A DNA stretch of 64,000 bases from Dendrolimus kikuchii. Taxonomy: Eukaryota; Arthropoda; Insecta; Lepidoptera; Lasiocampidae. A program made the translations under genes and the position numbers. Shown in pieces: positions 52,686 through 63,528 of the stretch. The stretch covers positions 28,712,934 to 28,776,933 of the forward strand of contig CM034388.1 in assembly GCA_019925095.2 (NCBI GenBank), in the 5' to 3' direction. Below the pieces are notes generated by a model. It saw only the letters and a program-made list of their open reading frames with translations, was not told the origin of the DNA and did no database searches. Numbering within the stretch: the stretch's first letter is position 1; each line of letters starts with the position of its first letter.

Positions 52686-53002
52686 TTATCCGTGCAGGAA
52701 CGGAGAAAGAATACAATTTCCTGCGGCCGGGCAGCCTGTCGTAAGAGGCGACAAAACAACCCACAGCTAGGTGGTAGGGCATTTGCCCGACTGGATGGCT
52801 ACCACCCCTGGTCTAGAGTATGTCGCCATAACAACCTTGAGTTGTGTTCCGGCATTAGTGACCAGGTTCCAGTCTCCCTTAAGAGAGCAGCAGCGCATTT
52901 GTAGCACTTTTGGTGTTGCAAATGTCCATAGGCGATGGTAACCGCTTTCCATCAAGTGAGCCGTCTGCCTGTCTGCTGAACTCGGGCAATAAAAAAAAAA
53001 AA
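52686..53002 (+). repeat. family A repeat (A20)
   Basis: Full-length, well-preserved + copy, TATCCGTGCAGGAACGG to GGGCAATAAAAAAAAAAAA. Its 70-codon + frame and 62-codon - frame are those of the family. Confidence 0.85.
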
Positions 53003-53660
53003 CATAACAAAGTATAGATGAAATTATACAGAAAATGTATGCCGCAATTTGGAAATAGGGTTGGCACTCAGCACTTTGCTATAGCAAAGTATACTGTATA
53101 ATATGTTTGGTATACGAAACGTAGTCCGACACAGCGCTGATCTTCAGTGCCCACCTCCTAAATCACATACATGCGACCGGTGCTAAACATAAAAAAAAAA
53201 CAATGAGAGGTGTCAAGGGACACCCGGATGGAACGAAGTTCCTTTTGATTAATTAGTGAAGGAATTGTAATAAAATTTTATTTTTTTAAAACGAAAATAA
53301 CTGGCTTGCTTTCTATGAGAGAGAGAGACAGACAGAGAAACACGCGCACGCCGCACGCTTTACAACTATAGCAAAAAGTGTCGTTACAACTTTTGATCTT
53401 AATTTTTTCCGTCTAGCCCCCTTTCGCAACGCGCGATAAACTTAGTTATTATTTTTTAACTTGCGGGAGCGGAGCAGCGGGAAGTAATCTCAGCGCGGGC
53501 GCGGAAAGTGAGAGGGCGGGAAACGCCAAAAGACATTAAAAACAAGACGTCACTGTCAATGACAATTTGAGTTTTTTTTGTTTATTTTACGCGGTAAAGC
53601 TTTGGTCTTAACAAATAATATAAATGAAATAATGAGTACAATAATGAATAAATAAAAAAA
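53003..53660. other. unassigned sequence with an 18-bp palindrome and a GC-rich patch
   Basis: ACTTTGCTATAGCAAAGT at 53073-53090 is a perfect palindrome. CAGCGCTGATCTTCAGTG, then CCACCTCCTAAA (about 53133-53162) recurs at 54862-54898. 53460-53540 is GC- and purine-rich. No gene recognised. Confidence 0.4.
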
Positions 53661-54168
53661 TTAGAATAATGACTTGAACTTTTTTTTATACTTTCCTTTT
53701 TTTATCTCTATTTTATTAGTAATTATTTTGGTGACATTTTTTATTATTTTTGTTCAATATTCATTAAAATCAAATAGATATTTTATGTAATTTCCGTATA
53801 ATTATAATATACTAGCGGCCCGGTGCGGTTTCTCCCGCGCTCTGTCCCGCTCCCGTGGTATACAGCATCATGTTATATAACCTATGATACTCCCTATTAA
53901 CGTAGCTTTCGAACAGTAAAAGAAGTTTTAAAATCGGTTTAGTAGATCCAGAGATTACCCCCAACAACGTCACAAACTCACAAACTTTACCTCTTTATAA
54001 TATTAGTATAGATTTGTTTTGTAATTAACTGTCTGAGCCAACTTTTATTTTTATTATATAAATTATTTTTTAGTGGAAACTTGATTGATATATGTATTAA
54101 TGTTGTGTTTTATATTTAAGAATATTAATTATTGTATGTTTCCCAAACAAATTAAATAAATAAATAAT
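53661..54168 (+). repeat. repeat Y, copy 2, split by a Helitron
   Basis: Left part 53661-53811 and right part 54020-54168 match repeat Y copy 1 in order. The inverted Helitron 53812-54012 sits between them. Ends in (TAAA)n. Confidence 0.7.
53812..54012 (-). mobile_element. Helitron-like element, family Ha (201 bp)
   Basis: Compact copy on the - strand: TC end at 54012-54011 next to T (A on the - strand), CTAG at 53815-53812 followed by T. The terminal hairpin is weakened (GCGCGG / CCGCAC). It shows the uninterrupted form of the element at 49635-50223. Confidence 0.8.
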
Positions 54169-54662
54169 GAAAAAAATAGCTATCCTAACAAAAAAAGTAA
54201 TGTATAATCACATTGAATATTTACAGAAACAAAAAACTTAAGGCTGAACATCCATAAAAAAAATTGCTCTATGAATTGCGTCCTACTCCTTTGTGGAAGT
54301 CGGTTAAAAATATGTAAACAATTGTATGCCGCTATTTTAGTCATACGTACACTCAATATTTTACTGTGCCGAACCGTACTACACAGCCACGGCCGTAGCT
54401 CGCATTGCTCCACAATGCCCTACCTTGAAATCACAATGCCCTTCCTTAAAAATACCAAAAACTAATTATTATTATTAAATTCTTTGTTCATAGTTTGAGA
54501 TAAAAAAAATGTAGCGATAGGTATCTAAATTTTACCGAACATATCAGAGTTTGTGATATTCATTTCATATTATAATAATTCTTTCTTCTGTGTATAGATG
54601 GCATTTGAAGCGGCATCACACGAAGCGATGGGTCTATTTTAATTATAATATCTGTGATGCAG

Positions 54663-54705
54663 AGGGGATTCCCCGTACCATAGATTGCATTACGGGGAAT
54701 CCCCT
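54663..54705. repeat. perfect 15-bp hairpin
   Basis: AGGGGATTCCCCGTA (54663-54677) is exactly inverted at 54691-54705 around a 13-nt loop and followed by TTT. It resembles the isolated hairpin at 5289-5336 in layout. Confidence 0.8.
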
Positions 54706-55544
54706 TTTAAACGAAAATAAACACAAACTAGAGATTGATTATGATTGTAGTTTGGTTAAGTGAAATTTACGGTAAAGAGTGTTTTAGTCAAAAATTGATA
54801 CAATTTTTTTTTATTTGCAACCAATACTGCCCTACATCAAATTCGGCTCTAGCTACAGCCCTGCGCACAGCACTGATTTTCAGTATCCACCTCCTAAACC
54901 GAACACGTCATGTGACCCTATATGTAAATTCTATTCTATTTTTGGCTGGAATGGCGCCAACGCACAGGCATTGCTTTTGCAAATGACACAGGAAGGAATA
55001 CAAAATGACAGGTGTTGGAATATTAATCGGTATTCTGTTGCAAACACCTTCTGTAATCCTGTGGACAAAACAAACATGTATTATGTTACGCTACCTACAC
55101 TAGGTATATGTAAATATTATTAAGCGTTAAATATGTACATAAAATATACAAACATTATTAGAGTAGTTAGTTAGGAGTTAACACTGATAGGGCGGGGGAA
55201 GTCTTGTGGAAGAATATTATAAAGTGAAGTAGTTGTTAAATAATTATTTAGAGTGAAAAATTTTTAGGGGACGTATTAATGAGAAGCCATTTTGAGTTGA
55301 AGAGAATTTATTTTATAATGTTGTCACCAATCAAAATTAATATTTAGTGTTGTCATATACAAAAGTTAATTTAGCATATTTTATGTCTTGAACAGTAATG
55401 ATTTTTTTTTTTAATTTATTAATGCATAATACAAATTACACGCATAGAAATTAAAAGATCAAATTAGTAATTATAAAATAATCTGGATTGCAATTCAACA
55501 CAGTTGCATACAGAAAAACATAAAACTGAACAGGTGTAAACACT
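54706..55544. other. unassigned intergenic sequence
   Basis: Two overlapping frames of 83 and 102 codons (54735-55123) were examined and match no family I know. No splice-bounded exon can be supported. Confidence 0.35.
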
Positions 55545-56442
55545 TATGAATGAATGAATGATTGATTGAATGAATGAAAACTCTTTATTGTTCACCATAA
55601 CTTAAATCTAGACATTTAATATAAATACATTTTCATTAGAACAATGGGCGGCCTTGTCGCTTATAGCGATCTCTTCCAGGCAACCCGGTGTCCAAGGAGA
55701 CAATACAAGAAAAAGTAAATAATATTTGGTAGTTTAACTAAACTAAAAAACTAATTCAATCGTAATTAAAGAAAAAAACAAAATAATAAGCTAATATAGA
55801 TAGATGTACATAATTAAATAGATTATAATAATATAAATTACATGCGAACAATAATAGAATTTCATTTACTGCAAAAAATTTTATTTAATGGACAAATAAT
55901 GGTCAGTGATCAAGTGTTTGAATGTACAAATGGATGTAGCTTGTCTGATTTTCAAGGGGAGGCAGTTCCACAGGCGAACAGCCTGTACGGCAAAAGAGTT
56001 TCCTACAAAGCACAAAGTGTGTTTAGGTACCGTTGGCAGAAGATTTTCATTTGAGCGCAAATTACAGGAATGAGATTGATAGAGGAAACTAAAAAGTTCC
56101 TCTAAATATGGGGGAGTACAGGAATTGAAAAGGATTTTGTGCAGAAGTGAGAGCAAGTGAACGTTCCGGCGAAAGCGAATTGGCAACCATTTAAGCTTAT
56201 TACGAAATTTGGAGATATGGTCATATTTACGCAACCCAAATCTGGACCAGATACAAACATTTTGAAGGCGTTCAAGCTTATCTAGTTGTTCTTGGGTAAT
56301 GTCTAGATAGCAAGCATCAGGATAATCAACTTAGGGGGAGAAGCAAGGATTGAGCAAGCATAATCTTAGTAGCAGTAGGTAGGAAATTCTTCAGTCTTCT
56401 TAGTGAAGCAGATGACGTGAAAAGTTTTCGACTAATTTCAGT
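55545..56442 (-). pseudogene. CR1/L2-like LINE, 3' part (copy C9)
   Basis: On the - strand the copy enters from 63529 across the BEL insertion: SRKLF, SLRRLKNFLPTATKIMLAQS, (55881-56234) MRKYDHISKFRNKLKWLPIR, NSFAVQAVRLWNCLP, stop, then the 3' UTR stem near 55666-55680, CAATAAAGAG and a (TTCA)n tail at 55545-55575. Stops and frameshifts break the middle (56235-56345). It is the longest CR1-like copy in the window. Confidence 0.8.
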
Positions 56443-56594
56443 TTCCATTCCACAAAACCTTCCCACCCGTCCTATTCTCGCCGCATCAAACTGATGTAAA
56501 ATATTATACTAAAAACGCAAGACAAGAGCCGCATCTCCCCGTTCCGTCTCAGTACGTCGTTCGCACCACACGCAAAGATTTGATCGCTCCGCCG

Positions 56595-56603
56595 TATATA
56601 AAA
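56595..56603 (+). promoter_or_regulatory. TATA box in BEL 5' LTR
   Basis: TATATAAAA in the context GCCGTATATAAAAAACC. The 3' LTR copy is at 63323-63331. Confidence 0.7.
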
Positions 56604-56642
56604 AACCGCTCTTAAAAATAAGACTGTGCGCACGTCTCGCGA

Positions 56643-56648
56643 AATAAA
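56643..56648 (+). promoter_or_regulatory. poly(A) signal in LTR
   Basis: AATAAA, ~45 nt after the TATA box; the working copy for 3' end formation would be the one at 63371-63376. Confidence 0.55.
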
Positions 56649-56800
56649 TACATAAAAAGTTAAAAGGACTCTTCGGACCTGTTGCTGACTTTGAAGCAGA
56701 AGAGAACCAGAGCAGCTGCATCCGGTGAGTTCCTTCCAATCCAAATTGTACCTATACAGTCCACAAGAACCCCCAAAATCAAATGGTGATTTTGTTTCCC

Positions 56801-57673
56801 ACCATTTTCTGGTCTACTTCGAGCGGATTTTTAATCCCTATTTTTTCGATAATTATCGAGCCAATAACCTTGAAGGTACCTCATTTTATATATTATATAT
56901 TTAATGTTATATCTTATTTCTAATATATTTAATAGTATTTCACAGCTAATCATTTCATTCTCTTATATACATTTATAAACGTTTATCCCGGTTTGTTCCC
57001 GAGTACTCTCGGAACCCTGGGATCCGTTTTATATACGTATCCGCTATACATTTTTCTTATAATTTATGCTAATTACATTGGTCAGAACACCGTATATCGG
57101 GAAATAGTTTGCAATTATTGCAACGTTTCTCATTTACTTTTATAACCGCAAGATACTATGGTGGGATGAGTTATCAATTAATTAGATGAATTGTTTATAT
57201 TTACGCCGCATTTCTTTTCATTTGGCATTTATTCCATTTAGTTGTGATTTGCATCTATTTTGTCGCATATAATATTGAGGTACTGGAATCATCTTTGTTC
57301 GCGAGTCGTAGTTGCGCAGTGCATATTGTAATTTTTGAATCTACCCACGGTATATTTTTTCGTTCACATCTTGTGTTCACTACTTACGGCGGGTATTGGG
57401 CTTTGTTCCGTATCATTTATCTACTATAACCGCAGTTTATATTCTTATATATAAATTCATTGTTAAGTATAACTTCGTTTGTTCTCTCATATAAGGGAGC
57501 GTTTATACAAACCGCATTACAACTATTATATTTTTTGATTTATATATTTTGTTACATCAAAACAAGATTAATATAAACTCACGCATATAACCCGTTAAGG
57601 GTAGGCGATCTCTTATCATTTGCTTAATAATATTTTATTTATTTTTTCTATTTGAGTTTGAATTAAATTCAAT
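56801..57673 (+). other. BEL/Pao 5' leader with possible primer-binding site
   Basis: Long AT-rich untranslated leader. TGGTCTACTTCGAGCGG at 56810-56826, ten bases after the LTR, starts with TGG as a tRNA primer site should. The tRNA was not identified. The 61-codon frame at 57244-57429 is chance. Confidence 0.5.
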
Positions 57674-60600
57674 ATGCCTAAGTCTAAGGGCGACGAAGAA
57701 TATGAAGAATGTCAGGATCAGCCCCAGCTGGCTGTTCTTAAGGCAAAACGGGAAGTTTATTTTCAACGTATGCAACAACTTTATGATCTTGCTAAATCAT
57801 CTGATATGAGCCCAGATGATTTTCTTCATAAATGTTCTACTATTGATGAAATTCATTCTAAATTTGAGCAAATATTGGATGACTATAATTCATTATGTTT
57901 AGAACTAAATCCGAAATATCAAATAGATTACAAGGTTTGGTTAGCATTTGAAGATTTGTATAGTTTTGTTAAATGTGTTATGTCTCGCTATCAGACATCT
58001 TCGCAAGAAACTCATCGTAATACTTCTAATTTTGTCAAACCAAAGCAAAAACTTCCGCCCATTGATCTTCTTTCATTTAATGGCGATGTCAAAAAATGGC
58101 CATTATTTTATGCCCAATTCAAAAATATGGTACATGAGAACGCGTCTTTATCCAATAGTGAAAAGGTATTTTATCTAATTGGAAGACTTTGTGATAAGGC
58201 AACCTCTGTATGCGCAGGGTTGCCAGCAACAGGAGAGAATTATTCCTTAATCTGGAATGCATTAATACAAAAATATGATGATCCTCGCTCATTAGCATGC
58301 ACATATCTCAATCAAATGTTAGATTTCAAACCCATAAATAATAATAGTGCTGCCGGCTTAGATTCTTTTCTCAGTAATTTTAATTCATCTGTCGACGCTC
58401 TTAAACAACTAAAATTGAATGATTTATTGGATTTTATAATTTTACATCTCGCACTTCAAAAACTCGATCAAGAAACTGTGAAGCTTTTTGAAATTACTTA
58501 CCGGAAGGAACAGATTCCAAACTACAATGACCTGGTACAGTTCTTGAAAGAACAGACTAAGGTTTTATCTAGAACTAATCCTGGTCCTAAAGTGAAATCA
58601 TCAAAATCTTTTGTTGTAGATAATAAATCAAATAACCATTCTAATTGCATTTTGTGCAAACAGTCAGCACATAAACATTTATTTCAATGTGAATCCTTTA
58701 TGAAAAAGACTCCTAAGGATAGATATAGTGTTTTGAAAAATCAATCCTTTTGTCATAATTGCTTAAGCACTAATCATAAAACTTCGGCATGCACTTCAAT
58801 TCGTAATTGTAATTATTGTGGAGCTAGACACCATTCTCTCTTACATTTTAATACGCAAGATAAACAACAATGTAATATTTCAACTAATTTGAATTGTCAT
58901 CAATCACATGCTGACTCTGCCAGAGACTTAGCACTCACCTTTTCGCGCGATGCGCAAACTTCACTTACCGCCGCGACGCAGTCACGTGACAGTCACGTGC
59001 GCTCGGGCGATTTAAACCCGCTTCCGCAAACTAATGTGATTCAGAATCATACTTCGTTTTGCTCTGTATCACGTGATCAACCTTTAAGCTCAAATACAGT
59101 TACGTTATTGGGCACCGCGAAAATAAATGTGTTTGACAACCATAACCGCTTACATTCACTTAGATGTCTAGTAGACTCAGGCAGTCAAAGTGAATATATT
59201 TCTTTAGAATGTTGTCAACGTTTGTCTTTATCTATTTCTAAGGAGCACCGTTTTAAGGAAGTGCAAGGAATTGGTGGTTCTTCGCAAACAATCCACGGTA
59301 CTACTGCCGTGCGATTCACATCGCGCCACAATAGCAAACCGGTTTATGATATAAGGCCTTTAGTTGTCGGGAAAATTACGTCACAGCTACCTGAGGTGCA
59401 AGTAAACACGTCTACCTTTTCTCATTTAATTAATAAATTGAAGCTTGCTGACGATGATTTCTTTAAACCGGGTCCTATTGATTTGTTATTAGGAGTAAAT
59501 GTATTTTGCAATATTTTATTGCACGGTAAAATTATGAACGGTAAAAATATTCCATCCTTTTTAAACACAACGTTGGGTTATATCATTATGGGTGATGCTC
59601 CTATCGATTATCAACACAGTTTGGTTTCCCGCGCTTTTTGTAGTTTTAGCGGTGAACCCTTAGATAGAACTTTACAAAAGTTCTGGGCAGTTGAGGAACT
59701 GCCCGAAAGGACATTTTTAAGCCCGGATGAACAGGAGTGTGAGAATATTTATTCTTCAACCACCACTCGTAATGACGACGGGTCATTCTCCGTCTCTCTT
59801 CCTTTTAAGGAAAACCCTGATAAATTGGGTAACTCTTATGTTACGGCCAAACGTCGTTTCGAGCTTTTAGAAAAGCGATTTTCTAAATGCCCTGACCTTC
59901 ATGTAAAATATAATGAAGTCATTCGCGATTACATCTCTCAGGATATTTTAAATGAAGTTTCAGAAAATAACATTTCGTCTTCTGGCTTCTACCTACCTCA
60001 CCATCCAGTAGTGCGTGAGGATAAAGCTACCACGCGCTTGCGTATCGTACTCGATGGCAGTGCTACGACCGATTCTAATCTATCGTTGAATGATATTTTG
60101 CATCCTGGCTGTAATTTACAGAGTGAGATTTTTCATGTTTTATTAAATGTACGAATATTTCCAATTGCTTTTCTTGCCGACGTTAAGCAAATGTATCTTT
60201 GTATTTTTGTTCACCCTGAACACCGCAAATTTCAACGGATTTTATACCGTTTCTCTCCAGATGATAGGCTGGCAACTTATGAGTTCACTCGGGTAACATT
60301 TGGACTTCGCTCCTCACCTTTTCTAGCTCTTCGCACGCTTCGCGAGCTAGCCAGGCTTGAAGGAAGGAAATTTCCATTAGCAGCTAGTATCTTAGAGAGA
60401 GATATTTATATGGATGACATCGCTTCCTCTGCTTCTTCTCTCAAGGAAGCAGTAGAGACAGCAAATCAATTAATTAAATTATTTAAATCAGGAGGTTTCG
60501 ACCTAGTCAAGTGGACTAGTAATTCACTCGAGTTTTTGCAACACATCCCTGTTTCTCATAGACATTCAGAATCTATTTCATTTGAGACAGATGACGTCTA

Positions 60601-62956
60601 TAAAATATTGGGCTTACGGTGGTTACCATCAACAGATACATTTTATTTTGTGATTTCGCAACCACCGCCCCATTGTACTAAACGCACTATTTTGTCTGTA
60701 ACAGCTAGACTGTACGATGTTTTAGGACTCGTAGGTCCAGTTATACTTTTCGCGAAACTACTGATTAAAGAACTTTGGCTACTTAAAATTTCTTGGGATG
60801 AGTCACCACCTAAGCAGATTATTGATATGTGGAAAACATACATTTCAGAATTACCATTAATTTCCACATTAAGGTTTCCTCGCCACCTTGGCATTAGAAG
60901 GAGCTCTAGGGTTTCGTTACTCGCGTTCTCCGATGCCAGCGAAAAGGCATATGGGAGTGTCATTTATTTACATGTCCAGAATGATAACGAAAGGCCTATA
61001 GTTTCTTTAGTTAGTTCCAAATCTCGCGTGTCGTCTCCGTCAAGGATTGTAACTTTAGCTCGACTAGAGCTTAATTCTTTAGTTTTATCAGCAAAATTAG
61101 TTCGCAGTGTTTATGATTCTATTTTCAACCGCCATCCTATTGATGACGTATATATATTCTCTGATTCAATAGTTGCGTTATGCTGGATTTCATCTTCGCC
61201 ACATCGATTTAATACTTATGTTGCCAATCGTATATCACAATTTCAAACTTTAATTTCAACTAATAATTTATTTCACATAGCAGGTGCAGAGAATCCTGCT
61301 GATTTTATATCTAGAGGTTTAAGACCAAGTCAAATCATTAATAATGAGCTATGGCTTTCAGGCCCACCATGGGCTTCTAGTCCCATTAATGAGTGGCCTA
61401 TTAAGAAGTTTAGTCTAAACGTAAATAAACATTTACCGGAAGCTAAAACCGTTATTCATTTAGCCAAAACTTATACTGACAATAATCCACTTCTTCATTT
61501 GTCAGCTAAATTTTCATCCTGGATGAAATTTTTGAGATCTACTGTTTATGTTCTCAGATTTTTAAAACGTTTACCTCTTGATAACACTATTTCGACAAAT
61601 GATTTGAATTCAGCGGAGTTAGCTGTAATTAAAGCTGTACAACAACATTATTTTGAACCGGACCTTCATAATATAAAGAAGGGTAATAATTGCTCAACAT
61701 CCATTAGAAAACTATCACCTTTTATCGTTGATAATATTTTGCGTGTAGGTGGTCGTCTTAAAAATTCTTCTTTAGATTTTTCACATAAACACCCAATATT
61801 ATTACCAAAAAAAGATCATATTGTAGACCTCATTATTGACTTTTATCACAAGGAAAACTGTCATGCGGGACCACAGTTATTACTTTCGATTATACGACAA
61901 AGATTTTGGATATGCTCTGGTTTACGAGCCATCAAAAAACGCATTCGCTTATGTTTCAAATGTTTTAGATTTAAACCTAAACAAATATTTCCTATTATGG
62001 CGGACCTGCCACGTTATCGAGTGGACGAACCTATCAAGGCTTTTACCCATACGGGAATTGATAACGCGGGACCATTATATATTACTTTGACGAGAAAACG
62101 CGGAGTCCGGAGCCAAAAGGCATATTTATGTATATTTATTTGTTTAGTAACTCGAGCTGTTCACCTCGAACTAGCTTCAGACTTAAGCTCCGCTACGTTC
62201 CTCGATGCTTTTCGTAGATTTCTATCGCGACGTGGGCCATGTCAGTTTATATATAGTGACAATGGCACTAATTTCGTGGCCGCTAAGGCATACTTAAATG
62301 AACTTTATTCATTTTTAGCCAGTGACCAATATTATAAGGATTTCACAAACGAGCTGGCTAAAAATCGGATAACCTGGAGTACGATTCCCCCATTGGCAAG
62401 TCACTTTGGAGGGATCTGGGAATCAAACATTAAAAGTGTTAAATCACTTCTTTTCCGTTGTATTGGAAAGCAAATTCTTACTTTTGAAGAAATGTATACT
62501 GTGCTTAACCAAATAGAAGCAGTACTTAATAGTCGGCCTCTCAGTTTATTGAGTACTGACCCTGCAGAACCATCTGCTTTAACGCCCGCTCATTTTCTAC
62601 ATACAGCACCGCTAACATTTCTTCCTTCTCCTAATATTGACTTAGATAAGACCAATCTTTTAAATCGTTTTTCTCTAATGAATGCTTTAGTTAAGTCTTT
62701 TTGGAACCGCTTTAAGTTAGAATATCTTCATAGTCTGCAAATGCGGAATAAATGGAATACTTCATCTAATTCCCCTGCTGTAGGCATGGTAGTTTTGATT
62801 AATGTTGAGAATTCACCGCCGCTACATTGGCCTCTAGGTATTATAACTAAGCTTTTTCCCGGTAACGACGGTGTTGCTAGGGTAGCTGAGGTTAAAACCT
62901 CAAGCAAAACTTACCGACGTCCTATCGTTAAGCTCTCTCCACTACCCGTGCAGTAG
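57674..62956 (+). CDS. BEL/Pao gag-pol polyprotein, 1,760 aa
   Basis: Single intact frame encoding the element's structural and enzymatic proteins. Order: gag-like DUF1759-type region (about 130-280, LLSFNGDVKKWPLFY); zinc knuckles with Cys/His clusters (325-395); aspartic protease with LVDSGSQ (Asp501); reverse transcriptase (about 760-960) with catalytic Asp836 (FLADVKQ) and YMDD at 912-915; RNase H with Asp1087 (AFSDAS), Glu1132 and Asp1164; integrase H2C2 finger (His1392, His1397, Cys1427, Cys1430); DDE core Asp1463, Asp1529, Glu1583; and a C-terminal PVG..V-type domain (about 1670-1755). Length and order are normal for BEL/Pao. There is no frameshift between gag and pol and no envelope gene. 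The start ATG (ATATGCC context) follows an in-frame AT-rich leader. Probably competent, judged only by intact motifs. Confidence 0.95.
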   Translation: MPKSKGDEEYEECQDQPQLAVLKAKREVYFQRMQQLYDLAKSSDMSPDDFLHKCSTIDEIHSKFEQILDDYNSLCLELNPKYQIDYKVWLAFEDLYSFVKCVMSRYQTSSQETHRNTSNFVKPKQKLPPIDLLSFNGDVKKWPLFYAQFKNMVHENASLSNSEKVFYLIGRLCDKATSVCAGLPATGENYSLIWNALIQKYDDPRSLACTYLNQMLDFKPINNNSAAGLDSFLSNFNSSVDALKQLKLNDLLDFIILHLALQKLDQETVKLFEITYRKEQIPNYNDLVQFLKEQTKVLSRTNPGPKVKSSKSFVVDNKSNNHSNCILCKQSAHKHLFQCESFMKKTPKDRYSVLKNQSFCHNCLSTNHKTSACTSIRNCNYCGARHHSLLHFNTQDKQQCNISTNLNCHQSHADSARDLALTFSRDAQTSLTAATQSRDSHVRSGDLNPLPQTNVIQNHTSFCSVSRDQPLSSNTVTLLGTAKINVFDNHNRLHSLRCLVDSGSQSEYISLECCQRLSLSISKEHRFKEVQGIGGSSQTIHGTTAVRFTSRHNSKPVYDIRPLVVGKITSQLPEVQVNTSTFSHLINKLKLADDDFFKPGPIDLLLGVNVFCNILLHGKIMNGKNIPSFLNTTLGYIIMGDAPIDYQHSLVSRAFCSFSGEPLDRTLQKFWAVEELPERTFLSPDEQECENIYSSTTTRNDDGSFSVSLPFKENPDKLGNSYVTAKRRFELLEKRFSKCPDLHVKYNEVIRDYISQDILNEVSENNISSSGFYLPHHPVVREDKATTRLRIVLDGSATTDSNLSLNDILHPGCNLQSEIFHVLLNVRIFPIAFLADVKQMYLCIFVHPEHRKFQRILYRFSPDDRLATYEFTRVTFGLRSSPFLALRTLRELARLEGRKFPLAASILERDIYMDDIASSASSLKEAVETANQLIKLFKSGGFDLVKWTSNSLEFLQHIPVSHRHSESISFETDDVYKILGLRWLPSTDTFYFVISQPPPHCTKRTILSVTARLYDVLGLVGPVILFAKLLIKELWLLKISWDESPPKQIIDMWKTYISELPLISTLRFPRHLGIRRSSRVSLLAFSDASEKAYGSVIYLHVQNDNERPIVSLVSSKSRVSSPSRIVTLARLELNSLVLSAKLVRSVYDSIFNRHPIDDVYIFSDSIVALCWISSSPHRFNTYVANRISQFQTLISTNNLFHIAGAENPADFISRGLRPSQIINNELWLSGPPWASSPINEWPIKKFSLNVNKHLPEAKTVIHLAKTYTDNNPLLHLSAKFSSWMKFLRSTVYVLRFLKRLPLDNTISTNDLNSAELAVIKAVQQHYFEPDLHNIKKGNNCSTSIRKLSPFIVDNILRVGGRLKNSSLDFSHKHPILLPKKDHIVDLIIDFYHKENCHAGPQLLLSIIRQRFWICSGLRAIKKRIRLCFKCFRFKPKQIFPIMADLPRYRVDEPIKAFTHTGIDNAGPLYITLTRKRGVRSQKAYLCIFICLVTRAVHLELASDLSSATFLDAFRRFLSRRGPCQFIYSDNGTNFVAAKAYLNELYSFLASDQYYKDFTNELAKNRITWSTIPPLASHFGGIWESNIKSVKSLLFRCIGKQILTFEEMYTVLNQIEAVLNSRPLSLLSTDPAEPSALTPAHFLHTAPLTFLPSPNIDLDKTNLLNRFSLMNALVKSFWNRFKLEYLHSLQMRNKWNTSSNSPAVGMVVLINVENSPPLHWPLGIITKLFPGNDGVARVAEVKTSSKTYRRPIVKLSPLPVQ

Positions 62957-63145
62957 ATGGAGTATACATAATATTTATATTTGCATTACTTTATCATATT
63001 ACGTTTATATTTATATACTTATGTATAAATAATTATGTATTTTTGCTTTATTCGTTTATATCACTTACAACTAAGTTTTCATTAATACTACTATCTATCG
63101 CTACTGTATTAATTTTTTTTCTCTATCTCTTAAAGGGGTACCTTT

Positions 63146-63157
63146 AAGGCGGGGGGC
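63146..63157 (+). promoter_or_regulatory. polypurine tract
   Basis: AAGGCGGGGGGC, 13 bp before the start of the repeated LTR block; plus-strand priming site by analogy with BEL elements. The gap suggests the true LTR may begin at TGGTAATTAA (63161). Confidence 0.65.
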
Positions 63158-63170
63158 ATATGGTAATTAA

Positions 63171-63528
63171 TTCCATTCCACAAAACCTTCCCACCCGTCC
63201 TATTCTCGCCGCATCAAACTGATGTAAAATATTATACTAAAAACGCAAGACAAGAGCCGCATCTCCCCGTTCCGTCTCAGTACGTCGTTCGCACCACACG
63301 CAAAGATTTGATCGCTCCGCCGTATATAAAAAACCGCTCTTAAAAATAAGACTGTGCGCACGTCTCGCGAAATAAATACATAAAAAGTTAAAAGGACTCT
63401 TCGGACCTGTTGCTGACTTTGAAGCAGAAGAGAACCAGAGCAGCTGCATCCGGTGAGTTCCTTCCAATCCAAATTGTACCTATACAGTCCACAAGAACCC
63501 CCAAAATCAAATGGTGATTTTGTTTCCC
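63171..63528 (+). repeat. BEL/Pao 3' LTR
   Basis: Identical by eye to 56443-56800 over 358 bp; TATA copy at 63323-63331, AATAAA at 63371-63376. The - strand ORFs of 117 and 76 codons inside the LTRs are chance. Confidence 0.85.

Larger units (their letters stand above)
56443..56800 (+). repeat. BEL/Pao 5' LTR
   Basis: 358 bp identical by eye to 63171-63528. It contains a TATA box (56595-56603) and an AATAAA (56643-56648). Identity of the two LTRs implies a recent insertion. Confidence 0.85.
56443..63528 (+). mobile_element. BEL/Pao LTR retrotransposon, intact
   Basis: 7.1 kb: identical LTRs, an 870-bp leader, a single gag-pol ORF with all catalytic motifs, a polypurine tract and no env-like ORF. 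Inserted in CR1-like LINE copy C9, opposite strand. No clean 5-bp target duplication is visible at the repeat ends. Confidence 0.9.

Noticed and set aside
54735..55123. Host exon candidate (83- and 102-codon overlapping frames)
   Set aside because: No domain, no splice-site pair, and two frames open at once; part of it (54862-54898) repeats at 53133-53162.
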